Positions 1-12,216 of a stretch of DNA of 64,000 bases are shown here, one piece after another. The number at the start of each line of letters is the position of its first letter. Positions within the stretch are counted from its first letter, which is position 1. The stretch is from Homarus americanus (lineage: Eukaryota > Arthropoda > Malacostraca > Decapoda > Nephropidae): positions 1,431,239 to 1,495,238 of the forward strand of contig NW_024737068.1 in assembly GCF_018991925.1 (NCBI RefSeq), in the 5' to 3' direction. The position numbers were made by a program, and so were the translations under genes. The notes under the pieces were generated by a model that was not told the DNA's origin, searched no databases, and was given only the letters and a program-made list of their open reading frames with translations.

Positions 1-1230
1 CAAGAGCAAGATACAGTTTTAGGATGACCTCACTAGTCTTGTAACTAACACTCCTTTGTATGAACCCAAGTACTTTATTAGCCTTGTTACGAGCAAAAAC
101 ACATTGTTTACTTGGCTTAAGGTTCCTACTTATCATTACTCCTAAATCTCTCTCGCAGTCGGATTTCTCTATGGCATCATTGTTCATCTGGTATCTGGTT
201 TCCCTGTTTACATCTCCTATACTGAGTACTTTACATTTGTCCACGTTGAATTTCATCTGCCATTTTTCAGACCATTCGAAAAATTTGTTTAGATCTTCCT
301 GTAGTTTTGCCGAGTCCTCGTCAGATTTAATAACACGTCCTATTTTAGTGTCATCAGCAAATTTACTTATGTTGCTGTCTATGCCGATATCTATGTCGTT
401 TATGTATATAATAAATAATAATGGCCCAAGTACTGAGCCTTGGGGAACTCCACTTGTGACGTTGCTCCAATGGGACTTAGTGCCGTTAATGCTCACTCGC
501 TGTTTCCTGTCCTGTAACCACGCCCTAATCCATTTAAGGATGTTACCTTTGAGGCCATGTGCTTCTACCTTTCTAATTAGTCTTTCGTGGGGGACTCTGT
601 CGAAGGCTTTGCTAAAGTCGAGATATACCACATCATAATTGTGCCCCTCGTCCACCGATTCGAAAACTGATGAAAAGAATGTTAATAGATTAGTTAGACA
701 AGAACATCCGCTTATGAAGCCATGCTGGGAATCATTGATCAATCCGTGCTTCTCCAGGTGATTTCGAGTTTGAAATGATTGCTTCCAGTAATTTGCCTAC
801 TATTGATGTTAGACTGATTGGGCGGTAGTTAGAGGATAGTGATCTATCCCCCTTCTTGAAAATCGGTATTACATTCGCTATCCTCCAGGATTCTGGTACT
901 ACACCTGTTTTAAGGACATGTTAAACAACTTTGCTAAGGGCATACTAAGCTCTTCCTTACATTCCTTTAATACTCTGGCAAATATCTCATCGGGACCAGG
1001 TGACTTATTAGGCTTTAGTTTGTCTATTTGCTTACTAACATCGTTACTAGTAACTACTACTCACTTAATTTGTTTTCTTCACTTTCTCTGAATAGAGTCG
1101 GTGCCTCGGGTATCATGTTTAAATTTTCGGTGGTGAAAACTGTTGAAAAATATTTATTCAAATTATTGCTTATTTCTCCGTCGTTATCAGTGAGTTCGCC
1201 GGTATCTGACCGTATTGGTCCAATCTTTTC

Positions 1231-2496
1231 TCATGTTTTAGTTTGATACATTTGGTAGAATCCTTTGGGATTTGTCTTCGCCTCCCTAGCTATCCTTACC
1301 TCATTATTCCTCTTGGCTTTCCTTATCTCGGTTTTAACCCTACTCGCCAATATCTTATAATAATCCTGGAGGTAAATTTCGCCACGCTTTATCCTTCTAC
1401 CAATAGCCTTCCTTTGGCCAATGATGTTCCTTAAATAATTATTTATCCATTTAGGGTCATTGTTGTCTGATCTGATTTTTTTGTATGGTATGTTCTGCCT
1501 TTGTGCATTAAGTAACTCATTATTTAATTTGTCGTGGAACTCGGCAATCTCAGATCTCGTTATCAGGTCAGAGTCACCTGTCAGGTTTACGGCCAAGCGC
1601 AACACCCCCTCTCTCAGCTGCCTCTTTAAACTGTCAAAGTTTGCCCTTCTGAAATCTGGTACTTCAGTGGAATTTTCCTTACGTCTGCCCTGAAAATCTA
1701 ACTGGAATCTAATTTCTTTGTGATCGCTGTTTGCAAGTTCGTTCCCTACCTCGACATTGCTAATGAGGTTTTCTCTGTTCGACAGAACTAAATCGAGTAT
1801 ATTATTACCCCGGGTGGGTTCAGTTATATGTTGACTTAGGAAACAGTCCTGGATCGTCTCGAGAAAATCCTCTGAATTTGAGTTACCCGTAAGGTCAGTC
1901 CAATCTATTTGGCCAAGGTTAAAGTCGCCTACTATACAGACTTTGTTGTGTGTGGAAGCCCTGCGCATTTCATCCCAGATAAGTCGCTCATTGACTCTAT
2001 CAAGATTGGGAAGTCTATATATTACTCCTGTGATTTATTTTTCCCTACCGTCGCTTAATTCTATCGAAAATGTTTCTGTATTCCGCTCACTTTTTATTTC
2101 CTTATTTATTTCACACTTCAGATTATCCCTAACATAGATTGCTACTCCGCCTCCTTTCCTGGTCTGCCTATCGGTATGGAACAATTTGTAACCCACAATT
2201 TGGTATTCGACCGGCAACTCACGTGAGTCTAGGTTGATCCATGTTTCAGTGAATGCTATTATATCGATTTTTTCGGTACATACCAAGGCCCTAATATTAT
2301 CCATTTTGTTTCTCATACTTCTACTGTTCGCGTAGTAGACATTTAAGTTAGTCGTGTTCTGAGTCCTCCCTTTACCGCGTTTAGTTTTAAACTCCCTGTT
2401 TAATTTAGTTTTGTCATCATTCCTAACACTATTTCCCTGTAATCTTTTACTTTGTTTACCCGCTCCCACTGCAGTTTCCCCCACTCCCGTGCCCAT
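1231..2496 (-). pseudogene. LINE endonuclease domain (APE type), two frames
   Basis: Two overlapping minus-strand frames (2,496-2,035 and 1,968-1,231) together give an apurinic-endonuclease-like domain. Readable motifs are YYANSRSMRNK, DIIAFTETWIN (metal-binding Glu), VGDFNLGQIDW and NSDHKEI (catalytic Asp-His). The frame shifts near 2,000-2,040. The C-terminal part of the second frame (KTNPKGFYQMYQTKT) is the usual linker into the RT domain. In a live element it would nick genomic DNA for target-primed reverse transcription. Confidence 0.82.
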
Positions 2497-2504
2497 ATGT
2501 TCCC

Positions 2505-3010
2505 CTAGCAGTTTAAAGACTTCGATATCCTTTGAACTGCCCCCTCTAGAGACCCAGCCAGGGTTGCCACCCCATCCCGAGACAGGTGCACCCCATCCCT
2601 AGCATAAAGGTCCCTTCTGCCGTATAAGTTGTCCCAGTTGTCAATGAATGGGACCGATATTGACTTGCAATATCTGTCAAGACGGTCGTTGACACCAACC
2701 GCCCTTGACAACCATTCACTGCCAACTATCATTCTAGGCAGGACACGGCATATGATAGGGATCCCTCCCTTAGTCCTAATACGATCTATAGCTGCCTTGA
2801 ACTTATCAAGAAGCTCCTCCCTCCTACACCGGCCAATATCATTGCCTCCTGCACTGAGGCAGATAATGGGTTTGTTCCCATTACCAGACAAGATATTGTC
2901 CATCCTGTCAATTATATCACACCCCAGCTACAGCAAACACACCCTCATCCTATTTTTTTGTTTTTTTACCACAAGGCCCTGTCAAGTACCTTACCTGTGA
3001 GTCACCAACA
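2505..3010 (-). pseudogene. LINE ORF1 remnant with SGNH/GDSL esterase domain
   Basis: Three SGNH blocks can be read in order on the minus strand. A GDS block (IVGDSQVRYL, GDS at 2998-3006) holds the nucleophile serine. GGNDIGR follows at about 2,830-2,850. DGVHLSRDGV at about 2,575-2,605 holds the Asp/His pair. Between the first two blocks the frame is broken by stops near 2,930-2,960, so the protein is not made intact. The reading frame from 2,903 to 2,505 is open (132 codons). In CR1/L2 LINEs this domain is part of ORF1; its role in retrotransposition is not well understood. Confidence 0.75.
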
Positions 3011-4127
3011 ATTAAAGTTTTTATACCTTCTTGTATTTTGTCTGACTGTACTAACGTCCAATTCATCAATCAAGGGACTGAACGAGTTGGTACACTTAGC
3101 TGTTGTTGTCGTTGTTGTCATATCCTTGGTGTATTTCACCACCAGCTTGGTCTTCCACCTCTCCTCCACAACCTTCCACTGCATGAGTTTTCGTCAGACA
3201 CTGGCTTGCCCTGTCCCCTTTATCCTCGCCAGCTCTTCCTTTATTTCAGGTTCTCCAACGTGGCCCTCTCAATTTCTTCCTTGGCCCTCTCAATTCTTCC
3301 ATGGACCCGCCAGTTTGGTCAACAAGCTCGCACACCCAAGACCACACATAGCACTGGCCATATCTAATAATTGTTATCCCTCGAGCTAACCCTGCCGTGA
3401 CCTTTCCCCTAGTGAGGTCAGAACACCGCGTTAGTGAGCAGCGCCGACTACACACGTTCTTACCCTATGAAGGCTGAGGGAAGTGTATATAATCTGGACG
3501 TATGACCAGGGTCATATTAAACTACTAAAAAAAAGTTATGTCAATGGAAAATAAGTGATCTGTAAAGCCCCGTCCACACTATCGGACAGTGACCGTCGGG
3601 CACGAGTGATGAGTCCGTCATCGCACTTTTAGCCCAAATAAGATCAGCCGTGGTGTATACCATGCTGTAGTACTCCCATGGTTGTTATGCAAGAAGCGTT
3701 TTTTGGCTAAAAAAGAAAAAGCATGTCACGATTCGTTATTGGAACATGGGGAAATTTCGTGGTACCGCGTAGCCCCCTTCCGATGATCACTCACGAGGGA
3801 ACTATTTTTGAAACAAAGAAAGAAAATTGATTTGGATGGACATAAAATGTATAAATCTGCAAAGGAATATTTTTATCGATATACTCCATATAGAACCTTA
3901 CATTAAGAATTGTATTGTTCTTTTTAAAGCGGTTCATGTTTGTGTCTGAAAAATGTCGTAGCCTTTATATCATCCAAATTCGCCTAACCATTATAAAGGT
4001 AAGCATTTAAGATAACTAATACAACTAGTCCATGTGTAGAAATGTATTGAAATCAGAATTAAACTAAAAAGTCGTAAATGGTCTACTTGAAGAGTGGTGA
4101 GAACAGCTTCCTCTGGGATGAGTGAAT

Positions 4128-4470
4128 GACGTCCTTTATCAGAACTAATATCGGCCCAATTTTTCGTAATGGGGCAATTAATAACCGTCCAGCACTACCA
4201 AAATAATTATTTCCTTGGTATAAATGCTTTTGTAGCATAAATTTCACACTTTAATAAGTCCAAATATGCCAGGTAACCAATGCCAGATGAAGATCAAACT
4301 GGTCCATCCGTGATGGTCGATGGACGTCCTTTATCAGAATTAATATCGACCCATTTTTTCGTATTGGTACAATTAATAACCGTCCAGCACTACGAAATAA
4401 TTATATCCTTAGTATAATTACTTATTAGCCTAAATTTCATATTTTAATAAGTCCAAATATGCCAGGTAAC
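4128..4470. repeat. Direct duplication, about 150-bp units
   Basis: Two diverged copies of one unit lie in the same direction: 4,128-4,277 and 4,323-4,470. Both start GACGTCCTTTATCAGAA and end AATATGCCAGGTAAC, about 194 bp apart. No coding potential. It probably arose inside the Harbinger-like element. Confidence 0.7.
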
Positions 4471-4740
4471 TGGTACTAGGTACTTCCAGGCATGTTTCAT
4501 TTGTGTATCGGATTTAACCACAATTTGCTACTAATAAGATAAATTCAGTGACCTAAATTCATGTTTTATTTTTTTTATTCCTTAGTGACTCAATGTATTA
4601 CAAGAACGAACTACTTTACGACGTGCTTGGGCCAACAGTCGGAGTGGTGATATTAATTAACTTTGCCATTGACAGTATGTCCATGATTTCAACAAAAATG
4701 AATAAGTCCTTCTAAAGTAAATGGAATTGATATTATTATC

Positions 4741-4910
4741 TTTTGGCCATCCAGCGAATTTAGTGATTTTAAGTTGACCGATTTTTACCAGTTGTTAGGT
4801 TACGTTAGATTAGTTAAGTTGGGTTAGGTTAGGTTTGGTGACATTGAAATTGTGTTTTTTTCAAATGCCAAGTAGAGGTGGATGACCTAAACATTCATTT
4901 TCCAAATTGA
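4741..4910. repeat. Small inverted-repeat element, GGTCATCCA family, copy 1
   Basis: It opens with TTTTGGCCATCCAGCGAATTT and closes with GTGGATGACCTAAAC, an imperfect inverted repeat. The inside includes TTAGGTT-like pentamers. A related copy lies at about 53,333-53,430, and a minimal palindrome with the same core is at 29,562. It looks like a MITE of unknown family. Confidence 0.5.
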
Positions 4911-5479
4911 TTATGAGTAGATCAAAAACATTAGTCTTGCATTTTTACAAATTCAGACTCCACAAAGTTCAAATGACAATCACTTCATGATAAATGTTTC
5001 ACCCTATACACTAAAGTTACTTTATATAAGAGGAAAAAATTAGCACCATTTCATTGTTTAATACCAAAGAAGTCATTGATGATATTTAATAACAATATTT
5101 CAGGTATTACGACTTGGTGGATTGGAATAGGATCACCGTCGAAAGTCGAGAGACTTGTAATACATTTTTCATCTTTAAACTCCTTGTATCTTACCTAACT
5201 TCGTCTTGATGCTCCACTCAATTATAGCTAGATGTAATAATTGTATAAATGTCCGCAGTTATGACTCCCTTTTACCGTTAATTGTTTTATATTACAATTC
5301 TTGGATATTCAAAGATAATGAAATTATGAATTTTCAATAAATGTGATATCATTACATTCTAATGATGACAACAGAAATATGTCAGACTTGACTAATTAAC
5401 TATATAACAGAAATTAACCAAGTGAATTTGTCCTTAATCAACCTTTAAAATATGAAAGACAGTATACTTTTATTTTATG

Positions 5480-5530
5480 ATAGTTAAGTCAGGTTCAGTT
5501 AGGTTAAGTTAGGTAAGGTTAGGTTAACAT
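5480..5530 (+). repeat. Degenerate TTAGG/AACCT interstitial repeats
   Basis: Imperfect GTTAGGTTAAG-type units recur here and at about 4,795-4,840, 12,170, 16,850-16,890, 17,577, 53,610 and 54,335-54,420. TTAGG is the canonical arthropod telomere unit. These are short internal tracts, not a telomere. Confidence 0.5.
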
Positions 5531-7429
5531 TTTTTTGTATAGAGCATTAAAATTTTAAAGGGCTTATAATTTTTGTTCTATAATTTCTCCAAAAAGGGAT
5601 CAAAGTTTGGAATCCACCATAACAATATACACTACAGTACATTAGAAAAAACAATATTTTTGAGTGTTTATATCAAACCAAACAAATCTGAGTTCCATTT
5701 GAAATTTTTTATTTTTTTTTAACAGACAAATTACCCTCAATATTTAGATATTGAAACTTATAAATATTAACCCTCATAAATATAGATGTTTCAGAATTCC
5801 CGCAAATTTAACTAACACAATATTAATGACTTTATTTTCACTTACAGGTAGAGATACAACTGACTATTCACCTTTCACCCAAAACTGAAGAAATAAATCT
5901 TGGTATCATTTTGATTGCAGGGGAATTTTTCCGGTTCAGGGAGAAGATTTTTGGAATTTAACTTTCTAACCTAACCTCGGAACTGGTTCCCCAGACTTCG
6001 GAACAAGAAATATTTGGAGACTTTCCGTGAACTCCCCAAATTACTCATAGACCAGAAAAATGCAGTTTCTGGAATTTTCTGAACATATACCTTGGAAATC
6101 ATAACATACTGTATGCCTTAATTTATTATTATTTTATTTTATTTTACACTCTTCATATATACGTGGTGTAGTGTGGTTTGCAGGATGATTTTTCTTTCAA
6201 AATAGCACTCTTTACGTCAATCACTTCATTGTAACATATATAGCTTTAATGAGCTTATACTTTGTATTCTGGAAATAAGCATTATCATTGTATACTTATT
6301 ATTATTACAGTTTATATTAAACATCAAAAATGCAGGAATGATTTGCAATTAACATTGCAGACTGTATTAAGGAATATTATTAAACCATTTTAATTATCAT
6401 CTTGTTCTATGTTTAACATTATTGATCTCTGATTAGTTGGTAGTAGAATTTCATGACTATACCTACATTATATGGGTTCCATGACATTTGCTCACAGAAT
6501 GAACCTAATCTAACCTAACATGTCTTCATTTCCATAATAGTTGAGTATATACTTGTAAACAAATGTCTGCACACTAACTATATGTAATATGTAATATTTT
6601 TCAAATAAAGACCATTTAAACAGCAGAGACTTTACTCAGACTTCTGGTTTTTAGTCCATGTCTTAACATATTGTGAACATTTTTTACTCCTGACATTGGG
6701 AAAGTGTTCATGTCTTGTTTTTGAAAGGGTATTTATTGTATTACTATAATCAGGTGGAGAAAAGGAAGAAACATTATCTCAGTTTTCATATCTTGTAGAT
6801 AACTGGCCTTGTATAATATGAAAGTAAAAATTTTTGGAATAAAAACAATTTCCTGTTTTGATAGAAAACTAACAGTTATGGTGATATTTTTCAAGATTTT
6901 ATCCCAATTCATCTGTACAGTGAGTTCATCACTGTCATAACAAAATATAATACCCTAATATTGTACTTTGTTATATTCTACTGACTTCATCCACAGAACA
7001 GGCCATAGTTCTCTTTATTACACTCCACCCAACCCCAAGTTCATGAAAAACTTATAACTGTATTGTTAGACTGTAAAAGGATAAAGAAAGAAAGGAACAG
7101 ATATTACCTCAATTCCTAAGTTTCTATAGTTGTCACAGGCTTTATTTACCTAGATTCACTGTAAATTATCGTATCTTATTCCCAGAATTGGCTTTTTAAT
7201 CCAGAAAATAGGAAAATGAGGTGCACCTTGGCTTTGGGATTCAAGTTTTTATGCTCATGGTTGTGTAGCAAGAGCAAACGTTTCGTGCCACTGACAACGT
7301 TTTGGGGTGCAAACATACCAACCCCCAAGTCTTCCGGCAGTTGGTACACCTGACTACACTACGATGACGTAGTAACAACAAACGACAGTCGGGTACCACC
7401 ATGGCCCATCTTGAATACTCACAAAATTT

Positions 7430-7693
7430 TCACTCCATTGTATTACGACCGCCGGGATACCACGGCATGGTGTACACCACGGCTGATCTTGCAATTGGCC
7501 CTCTGTGGCAACTTTGACGGGCAAACCAGTGGACAGCCCGTGCCCGTAGTTGAGCAGACTGCCCGGCCGTATCTTCCTTTGCTGTGTATGGTTCCACTTT
7601 AACTAGGAGTGTGTAAAAGGCGTTGATATCCATTCTCATGTAGTTGGTGAAATCACGCTCACTTACATCTTGTAGTTCATGTAATATAGTCAT
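7430..7693 (-). pseudogene. Harbinger transposase N-terminal fragment
   Basis: An 87-codon minus-strand ORF contains DFTNYMRMDINAFYTLLVKV, resembling the conserved start of HARBI1-type DDE nucleases, where a (Y/F)xRM block precedes the catalytic core. The downstream part (PWYPGGRNTME) is not diagnostic. No DDE catalytic residues follow, so this is a piece. It sits just inside the right terminus of the 3,566-7,995 element, which fits its identity. Confidence 0.5.
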
Positions 7694-7995
7694 ATGACTT
7701 CAATACTTCTCTCCAACTAACCAATCTTTACACCAGATCGTTTCTGCACTGTCCTTACTTTTCTTTTACAAATACAGCAATTAATATACTATACAGCGCT
7801 ATTTTCTTCTTTCCAACTGTGTTGCGCATGGTGATACCGCACTCAGGGGCTGCCGACAACCTACTGGCTACTGCCCGACTTTACTGCCTGACCACCTACT
7901 CAGCAGTGTGGACAACATCACAGTCATGCCCGACAGACTGTGTGCCCGGTGAGGGCACAGTCCCCAGATCACTGCCCTATAGTGTGGACGGGGCT

Positions 7996-8925
7996 TAAGA
8001 GCTTCCCTATCATACCGTGAAACGCCAGTGACGAGTACCTTACATATATTCATTTACATGTGTACATAATATGATACTGTCGCCAATACCTGGGATTCTT
8101 TACTAGAACTGAAGTGAATCTATGCATTGTGGTTTCGGTGCTAAAATGCAGAAATCACCTCAGTCTTTCTTATAGGTGTTTAAACTTTGGCTCTACTTGT
8201 GTGATGCTTCAGTAAAGATACTTACGTTAAGTTCTCACTTGCGTCTTAAGTTCTCACATGCGTCTAGTTCATATTATTAAAAATATGCAAGTAAATAAGT
8301 ATTTTAAGTATAAGAAAACTTGGTTCGTTTTATCTACGTTCTACCATAATTGTTATCTATCAACTTAACTAACATTAACTTAATTACACTATAACTTGTC
8401 TACGGTTTTGAACAATAACTGTAACCAGAAAACCGTTGATAACAAAAAAAAATATCAAGAAATTAGTGGATCAGGAGTGAAATGGAAAATGTTGTGTAAA
8501 TGGGTAGTTTTATTAGTTGTGATGACTGACAAAATATAAAAATTAAAACAGGAATAATTCAAACAAAATTATAATTTAGTTTGCTGAAGTGCAGTGTCTA
8601 TTGAGTACTGTACTGTACTATTGTATGTGTCAGCAGCGTGGACACGGCGTCAAAACACCCGAAGTCATGTCCAACCATGCCCACCTGTATACCCACGTCT
8701 CGCCCCTTACCCGTAGTCTAGTGTGATCGTGTGTATGTAACATAAGACTGTCTCTGAGAAATTACATCCATCAGTAACAGGACCAACACTCACTGGGACG
8801 AGGATGGACAACAATGGTGCCAACTGTTCAGCATCAGCCCTAAACAGTGATCCCATACGCTAGGGTTGCCATATCTGAACATTAAAAAAAAGCGTTCCCG
8901 AAGACATTCCTGAAGACATCCTTTG
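7996..8925. other. No gene seen
   Basis: AT-rich sequence between the Harbinger-like element and the gypsy-like pol. 8,640-8,720 is more GC-rich. I see no coding signal and no matching 5' LTR for the downstream pol remnant. Confidence 0.6.
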
Positions 8926-8930
8926 CCTCC

Positions 8931-9332
8931 TTGGAGGAGAATGTGGCCAGGTTGGAGGCATGGCTACTCACGCACTTTGCTCACTGCGATCTGGTCACCA
9001 GCAGGTCCCCATCACAGTCATGCACTGGTCCTCTCTACCATATCCACCTGCTGACGCCCGGCACGATCCCCACGCCATGTCACACACCCGCCAGCTTCCT
9101 CGTTCTGAAACACTGGGAAGCGGAGGTGAAGGACCAGCTGGAGGAGGACGCCAGGAGAGGCGCTATCCAGCCAGTGCCTGCTGGTGAGGCTACGGAGTGG
9201 TGCGCCAGGATGGTCGTGGTGGCTATAGAAAACAGTCAGCCCAGGCGCACTGTGGACTTCAACGCCTCAATGCAAGCTGTTCCGAGGGAGACGCACTATA
9301 CACCTGCACCATTCGGACATGCAGGCGTCTAA
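8931..9332 (+). pseudogene. Gypsy RT N-terminal fragment
   Basis: A 133-codon frame with HWEAEVKDQLEEDARRGAIQ and WCARMVVVA, the opening of a Ty3/gypsy reverse transcriptase (fingers region, followed by the RRTVDF block). The frame is lost at about 9,330, and the palm continues in other frames up to about 9,780. Confidence 0.75.
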
Positions 9333-11318
9333 AAGCGAAAAAGTAATTGTTCAAAACCGTCGCCGACGCCTTTTTGGGGATTTCATCAAGGGAGTTGGAG
9401 GGAGAGTAAACGCCTGACCACATTCATCACGCCGCGGGCTGCTTTTGATAATTGCAGGACGCCCATGGGATACGTTTCAGCGTCAGATGCTTACACCAAG
9501 AGGTTTGACGACGCGATTCAGGATGTGCCCTGCAAGTACAAGTGCGTGGATGACACTCTCTATGACGCCAGTGTGAAAAGTGTTCTGGCACACTTTACGA
9601 TTTTCGAGACCCGCGCCGCACAGGTATCACACTGAAACCAGAAAGTTCTTGTTCTGCAGTTTTGAGCTTGTGGGTTTCCTTCCTGGGTGGGGACCTCACC
9701 AGCCCACTGCCCAACGTCTGTCAGCCATCGGCGACTTCCTTGCCGGATCAGCCATCAATCACTGACATCAGGTCCTGGCATGGCTTGCTACCGTTGGTTT
9801 CTTCCTGCCACGTAATCAGGATGGAGTCCCCGTGAGCTCCTGCTAGCCAGTGGGCAAGCAGGTGTATTGGGACGACTAGCTGCGGCTCAAGTTTCTGCCA
9901 GGCCCAGGACACCATCTGTCACACAGAGACGGCTTGGTGTACTACTTAATAAATCCACAGGCTCACGGCAGCTGTCACTGATTGGAGCAGGAGGGCATCG
10001 GCTTTGCTCGTCCTGCAACAATACTGTGCCTGTGCCTCTCCAGAGACGTCCTTCTGCTGCAGAGGAGGTGGCTGGCTCCTGTGGTAGCCGACATCTGGAG
10101 CACGGCTGAGGCCGGCTGTGCTGCAGTAGAAGGGGGAGGCCCTGGCTGTGGTGTGGTGCCTGCGTTAAAGGCCAGGCTGTTCTCCTCCTGGCTGCCTGAA
10201 CCTCATTCTGAAGACGGACCACCGCCCCTTAGCTGGCTTATAGGGGAAGAGCCTCACGATGGTGCGAATCCGCGCCTGTTCAGGCTCAAGGAGAAGACCC
10301 TGCAGTACCATTCCATGGTCAAACATGCCAGGGAAGTGAACTGCAGCTGACGCCCTATCTCGCTCTCAGGGCGGGCGCCGATGCGGAGGACATAATCAAG
10401 AGGAGGACTCAGTGCTGCAGTGCAGTCAGCAACGGCACGGATCAGGATGGTGTGCATCACTATGGACGAAGACACAGGTGCAAAGCGGCTGGCGACGACC
10501 CAGTACCAGGATTCTGGGCACGAGGGTGCTGGCGGGTGACCGAGCCACCCCATGTCGTGGTGTGATAAAAGCCTGTCTGCGCCCGTACTTCTCGGTGAGG
10601 GACAGGTTACGTGGTCAGGGGTTTGGTCACTTCCACACCTTTGACCAGGGCTGCGCGCTCGGGTCATCCCCGACTCTCCCGCCACCGGGTCGCCGTTAAC
10701 CTGCATGTGGGGCACCAGGCCTCGACTAATGCTCAGGCGGCCCGGCAGTTCGTCTATTGGCTCATATGGAGGGTGACCGGTGCATCATCGTCCCGGTAAA
10801 GCGTCGGCGAGACCCACGCCCTTCCAGCCTCCCGGAGTTGCCCTTAATCTCAGCGCCCAGACTATCCTTTTCAACAAGTGGTGGCCGGATTCGTTCCACC
10901 TGCAGGTACGTGCCCATTCTGGGGCGCGACCGACCGATTGTTGGCTGGAGATCGCCCATTTCCCCAACGAGGCCAATTTCTGGAAAAAATCATCATCGCC
11001 AGTCTGCGGGCCTAATATCGCACGAGGTAAAATTGACCCCCACGAAGCGGTGCAGTACTAACCTGCCAGCCTTGAGATGACAGATTTCGTCATGGGGGTC
11101 GAGGTGCGCTCTCTGTCGGCCCACTTCAGTCCAATGGCAGGGCAGAGGCTGGGGTCAAGGCTGCCAAGAGGCTCTCAGATAACACTGGGCCTGGGGGTAG
11201 CCTGGACTGCGATAGACATCCAGCTCCCTCCAGTACCCGGGAATTACGCTTGCAGGGTGAACAAGTCGCCCGCCCATCTTGCCACGTCAGCCAGCTCCGG
11301 TGACAGGACAGCACAGGC

Positions 11319-11759
11319 GTGGACCAGCACTGGCGGCGGGCACTTCGTATGAGGGAGGTGCGCTTGGCCGAAACCCAGGATGGGGTCCTGTCGCGGAGGG
11401 AGGTATCCCGCCAGCTGGCTCCCCTAGTCGTGGGCACGCAGGTGCGTGTGCAGGACGCAGCTACCAAGCTCTGGGACAGGACAGGCATAGTGGTGGAAGC
11501 CCGCCCTCACAGGCAGTATGCCGTCAGGTTGAGTGGCAGTGGCAGGGTGTCCATCCGCAACAGACGCCACCTGCGAAACGGCTCCACACCTGTGCCTACT
11601 ACTCCGGTGGTGCACCAAGCTGTGCCTCCTGGCCCCCCTTCTGCTGTGCCCTCCGTACCCGCGCCCTCCTTCGCACCCACGGCCCCTTCCCAGTCGAGCG
11701 CGGCCAGGCCCAGGAGAGGCCGTAGGCCTCCGGGCTGGTTGACGGACTACGTGGTGTAG
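11319..11759 (+). pseudogene. Gypsy integrase C-terminal fragment
   Basis: 146 codons ending at TAG 11,757-11,759. VVGTQVRVQDAATKLW and YAVRLSGSGRVSIRNRRHLR match the small beta-barrel (GPF/Y-like) region at the end of gypsy integrases. A Pro/Ala/Ser-rich tail ends in PPGWLTDYVV. This is the best preserved part of the element, and the stop lies about 150 bp before the 3' LTR, as usual. No chromodomain is visible. Confidence 0.75.
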
Positions 11760-11906
11760 TGTATGTGATGTAAAATCAGTTTAGAGGTGTTTTTTTTCCT
11801 TTGTTTGACTGGTTTTTCCTGCATTATTGTTGTTTTTATGAATGCATTGTTTTCCTTTTGTTAGTTCAAATGTGCATTGTCATTTCCTTTTAACTTGGGG
11901 GGGAGA

Positions 11907-12048
11907 TGTAAGATTGTACCATCGTACGATATGTTTTCCCATGTTGAGATGGGGGCTTGTCTTTGGCAGCGCCCGGTTGCCAGTCACCAGCTGACGCTGT
12001 TAGAATAAAGTCTACAAAGAACGTGGTCTATGACTCCAACCTCTCACA
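11907..12048 (+). repeat. Short 3' LTR of the gypsy element
   Basis: It begins TGTAAGATTG directly after the purine tract GGGGGGGAGA and ends CTCTCACA, giving TG...CA termini and about 142 bp. An AATAAA signal is at 12,004-12,009. No partner LTR is present upstream, so the length is inferred from the termini only. Confidence 0.6.
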
Positions 12049-12216
12049 AATAATTAACGGGTTTTTTAAAAAGTTCTGCAGCCCGAAGGCGATTTTTTTC
12101 GTTTGACGTTTTCCGAAAAAAAGTGGCTAAGCGACTAAAAAATACACAAAAAAACACTAGAAATCAAAACCTAACCTAACATCTGACTCTCACCATATGA
12201 TGGAATCACCTATTTC

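Larger units (their letters stand above)
1..3490 (-). mobile_element. CR1/L2-type LINE, antisense, degenerate, cut by window start
   Basis: A non-LTR retrotransposon reads right to left. Its 5' end is near 3,450-3,490, where a GTCGGCGCTGC-type stretch recurs at about 15,190. It then carries a short ORF1 with an SGNH hydrolase signature, an APE-type endonuclease and a reverse transcriptase whose last part is lost at the window start. RT hallmarks on the minus strand are PQGSVLGPLLF (about 415-447) and FADDTKIG (about 343-366). Several frameshifts and stops separate the domains, so this is a dead copy. The long plus-strand ORFs here are shadows. Family assignment comes from domain order and the esterase in ORF1, which is known in CR1/L2 elements. 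Confidence 0.85.
3566..7995. mobile_element. PIF/Harbinger-like DNA transposon, degraded
   Basis: Both ends carry the inverted repeat AGCCCCGTCCACACTAT, continuing with a few mismatches to about 29 bp. It is flanked on each side by TAA (3,563-3,565 and 7,996-7,998), the 3-bp duplication typical of PIF/Harbinger. A transposase-like fragment lies near the right end. A second, inner inverted repeat (about 3,643-3,690 against 7,445-7,491) shows internal rearrangement. The middle, 3.9-7.2 kb, is AT-rich without recognisable coding sequence. It could alternatively be two related elements in opposite orientation, but matching TIR and TSD favour one unit of about 4.4 kb. Confidence 0.65.
8926..12048 (+). 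mobile_element. Ty3/gypsy LTR retrotransposon, 5'-truncated, multiply frameshifted
   Basis: Pol domains follow one another in broken frames. They are an RT start (8,931-9,332), an RT catalytic CVDDTL block (about 9,541-9,560), RNase H-like sequence (about 9,980-10,330), an integrase zinc-finger and core region (about 10,600-11,300) and an intact integrase C-terminus (11,319-11,759). A polypurine tract at about 11,895-11,906 leads into a short LTR. GC content is well above the surroundings. No gag, protease or 5' LTR is visible, so the copy is 5'-truncated and inactive. Confidence 0.85.

Noticed and set aside
60..638. 192-codon plus-strand ORF at the window start
   Set aside because: The minus strand carries RT motifs (FADDTKIG, PQGSVLGPLLF) over the same bases, so the plus ORF is a shadow.
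11126..11488. 120-codon minus-strand ORF
   Set aside because: Shadow of the gypsy integrase region on the plus strand; high GC leaves several frames open.
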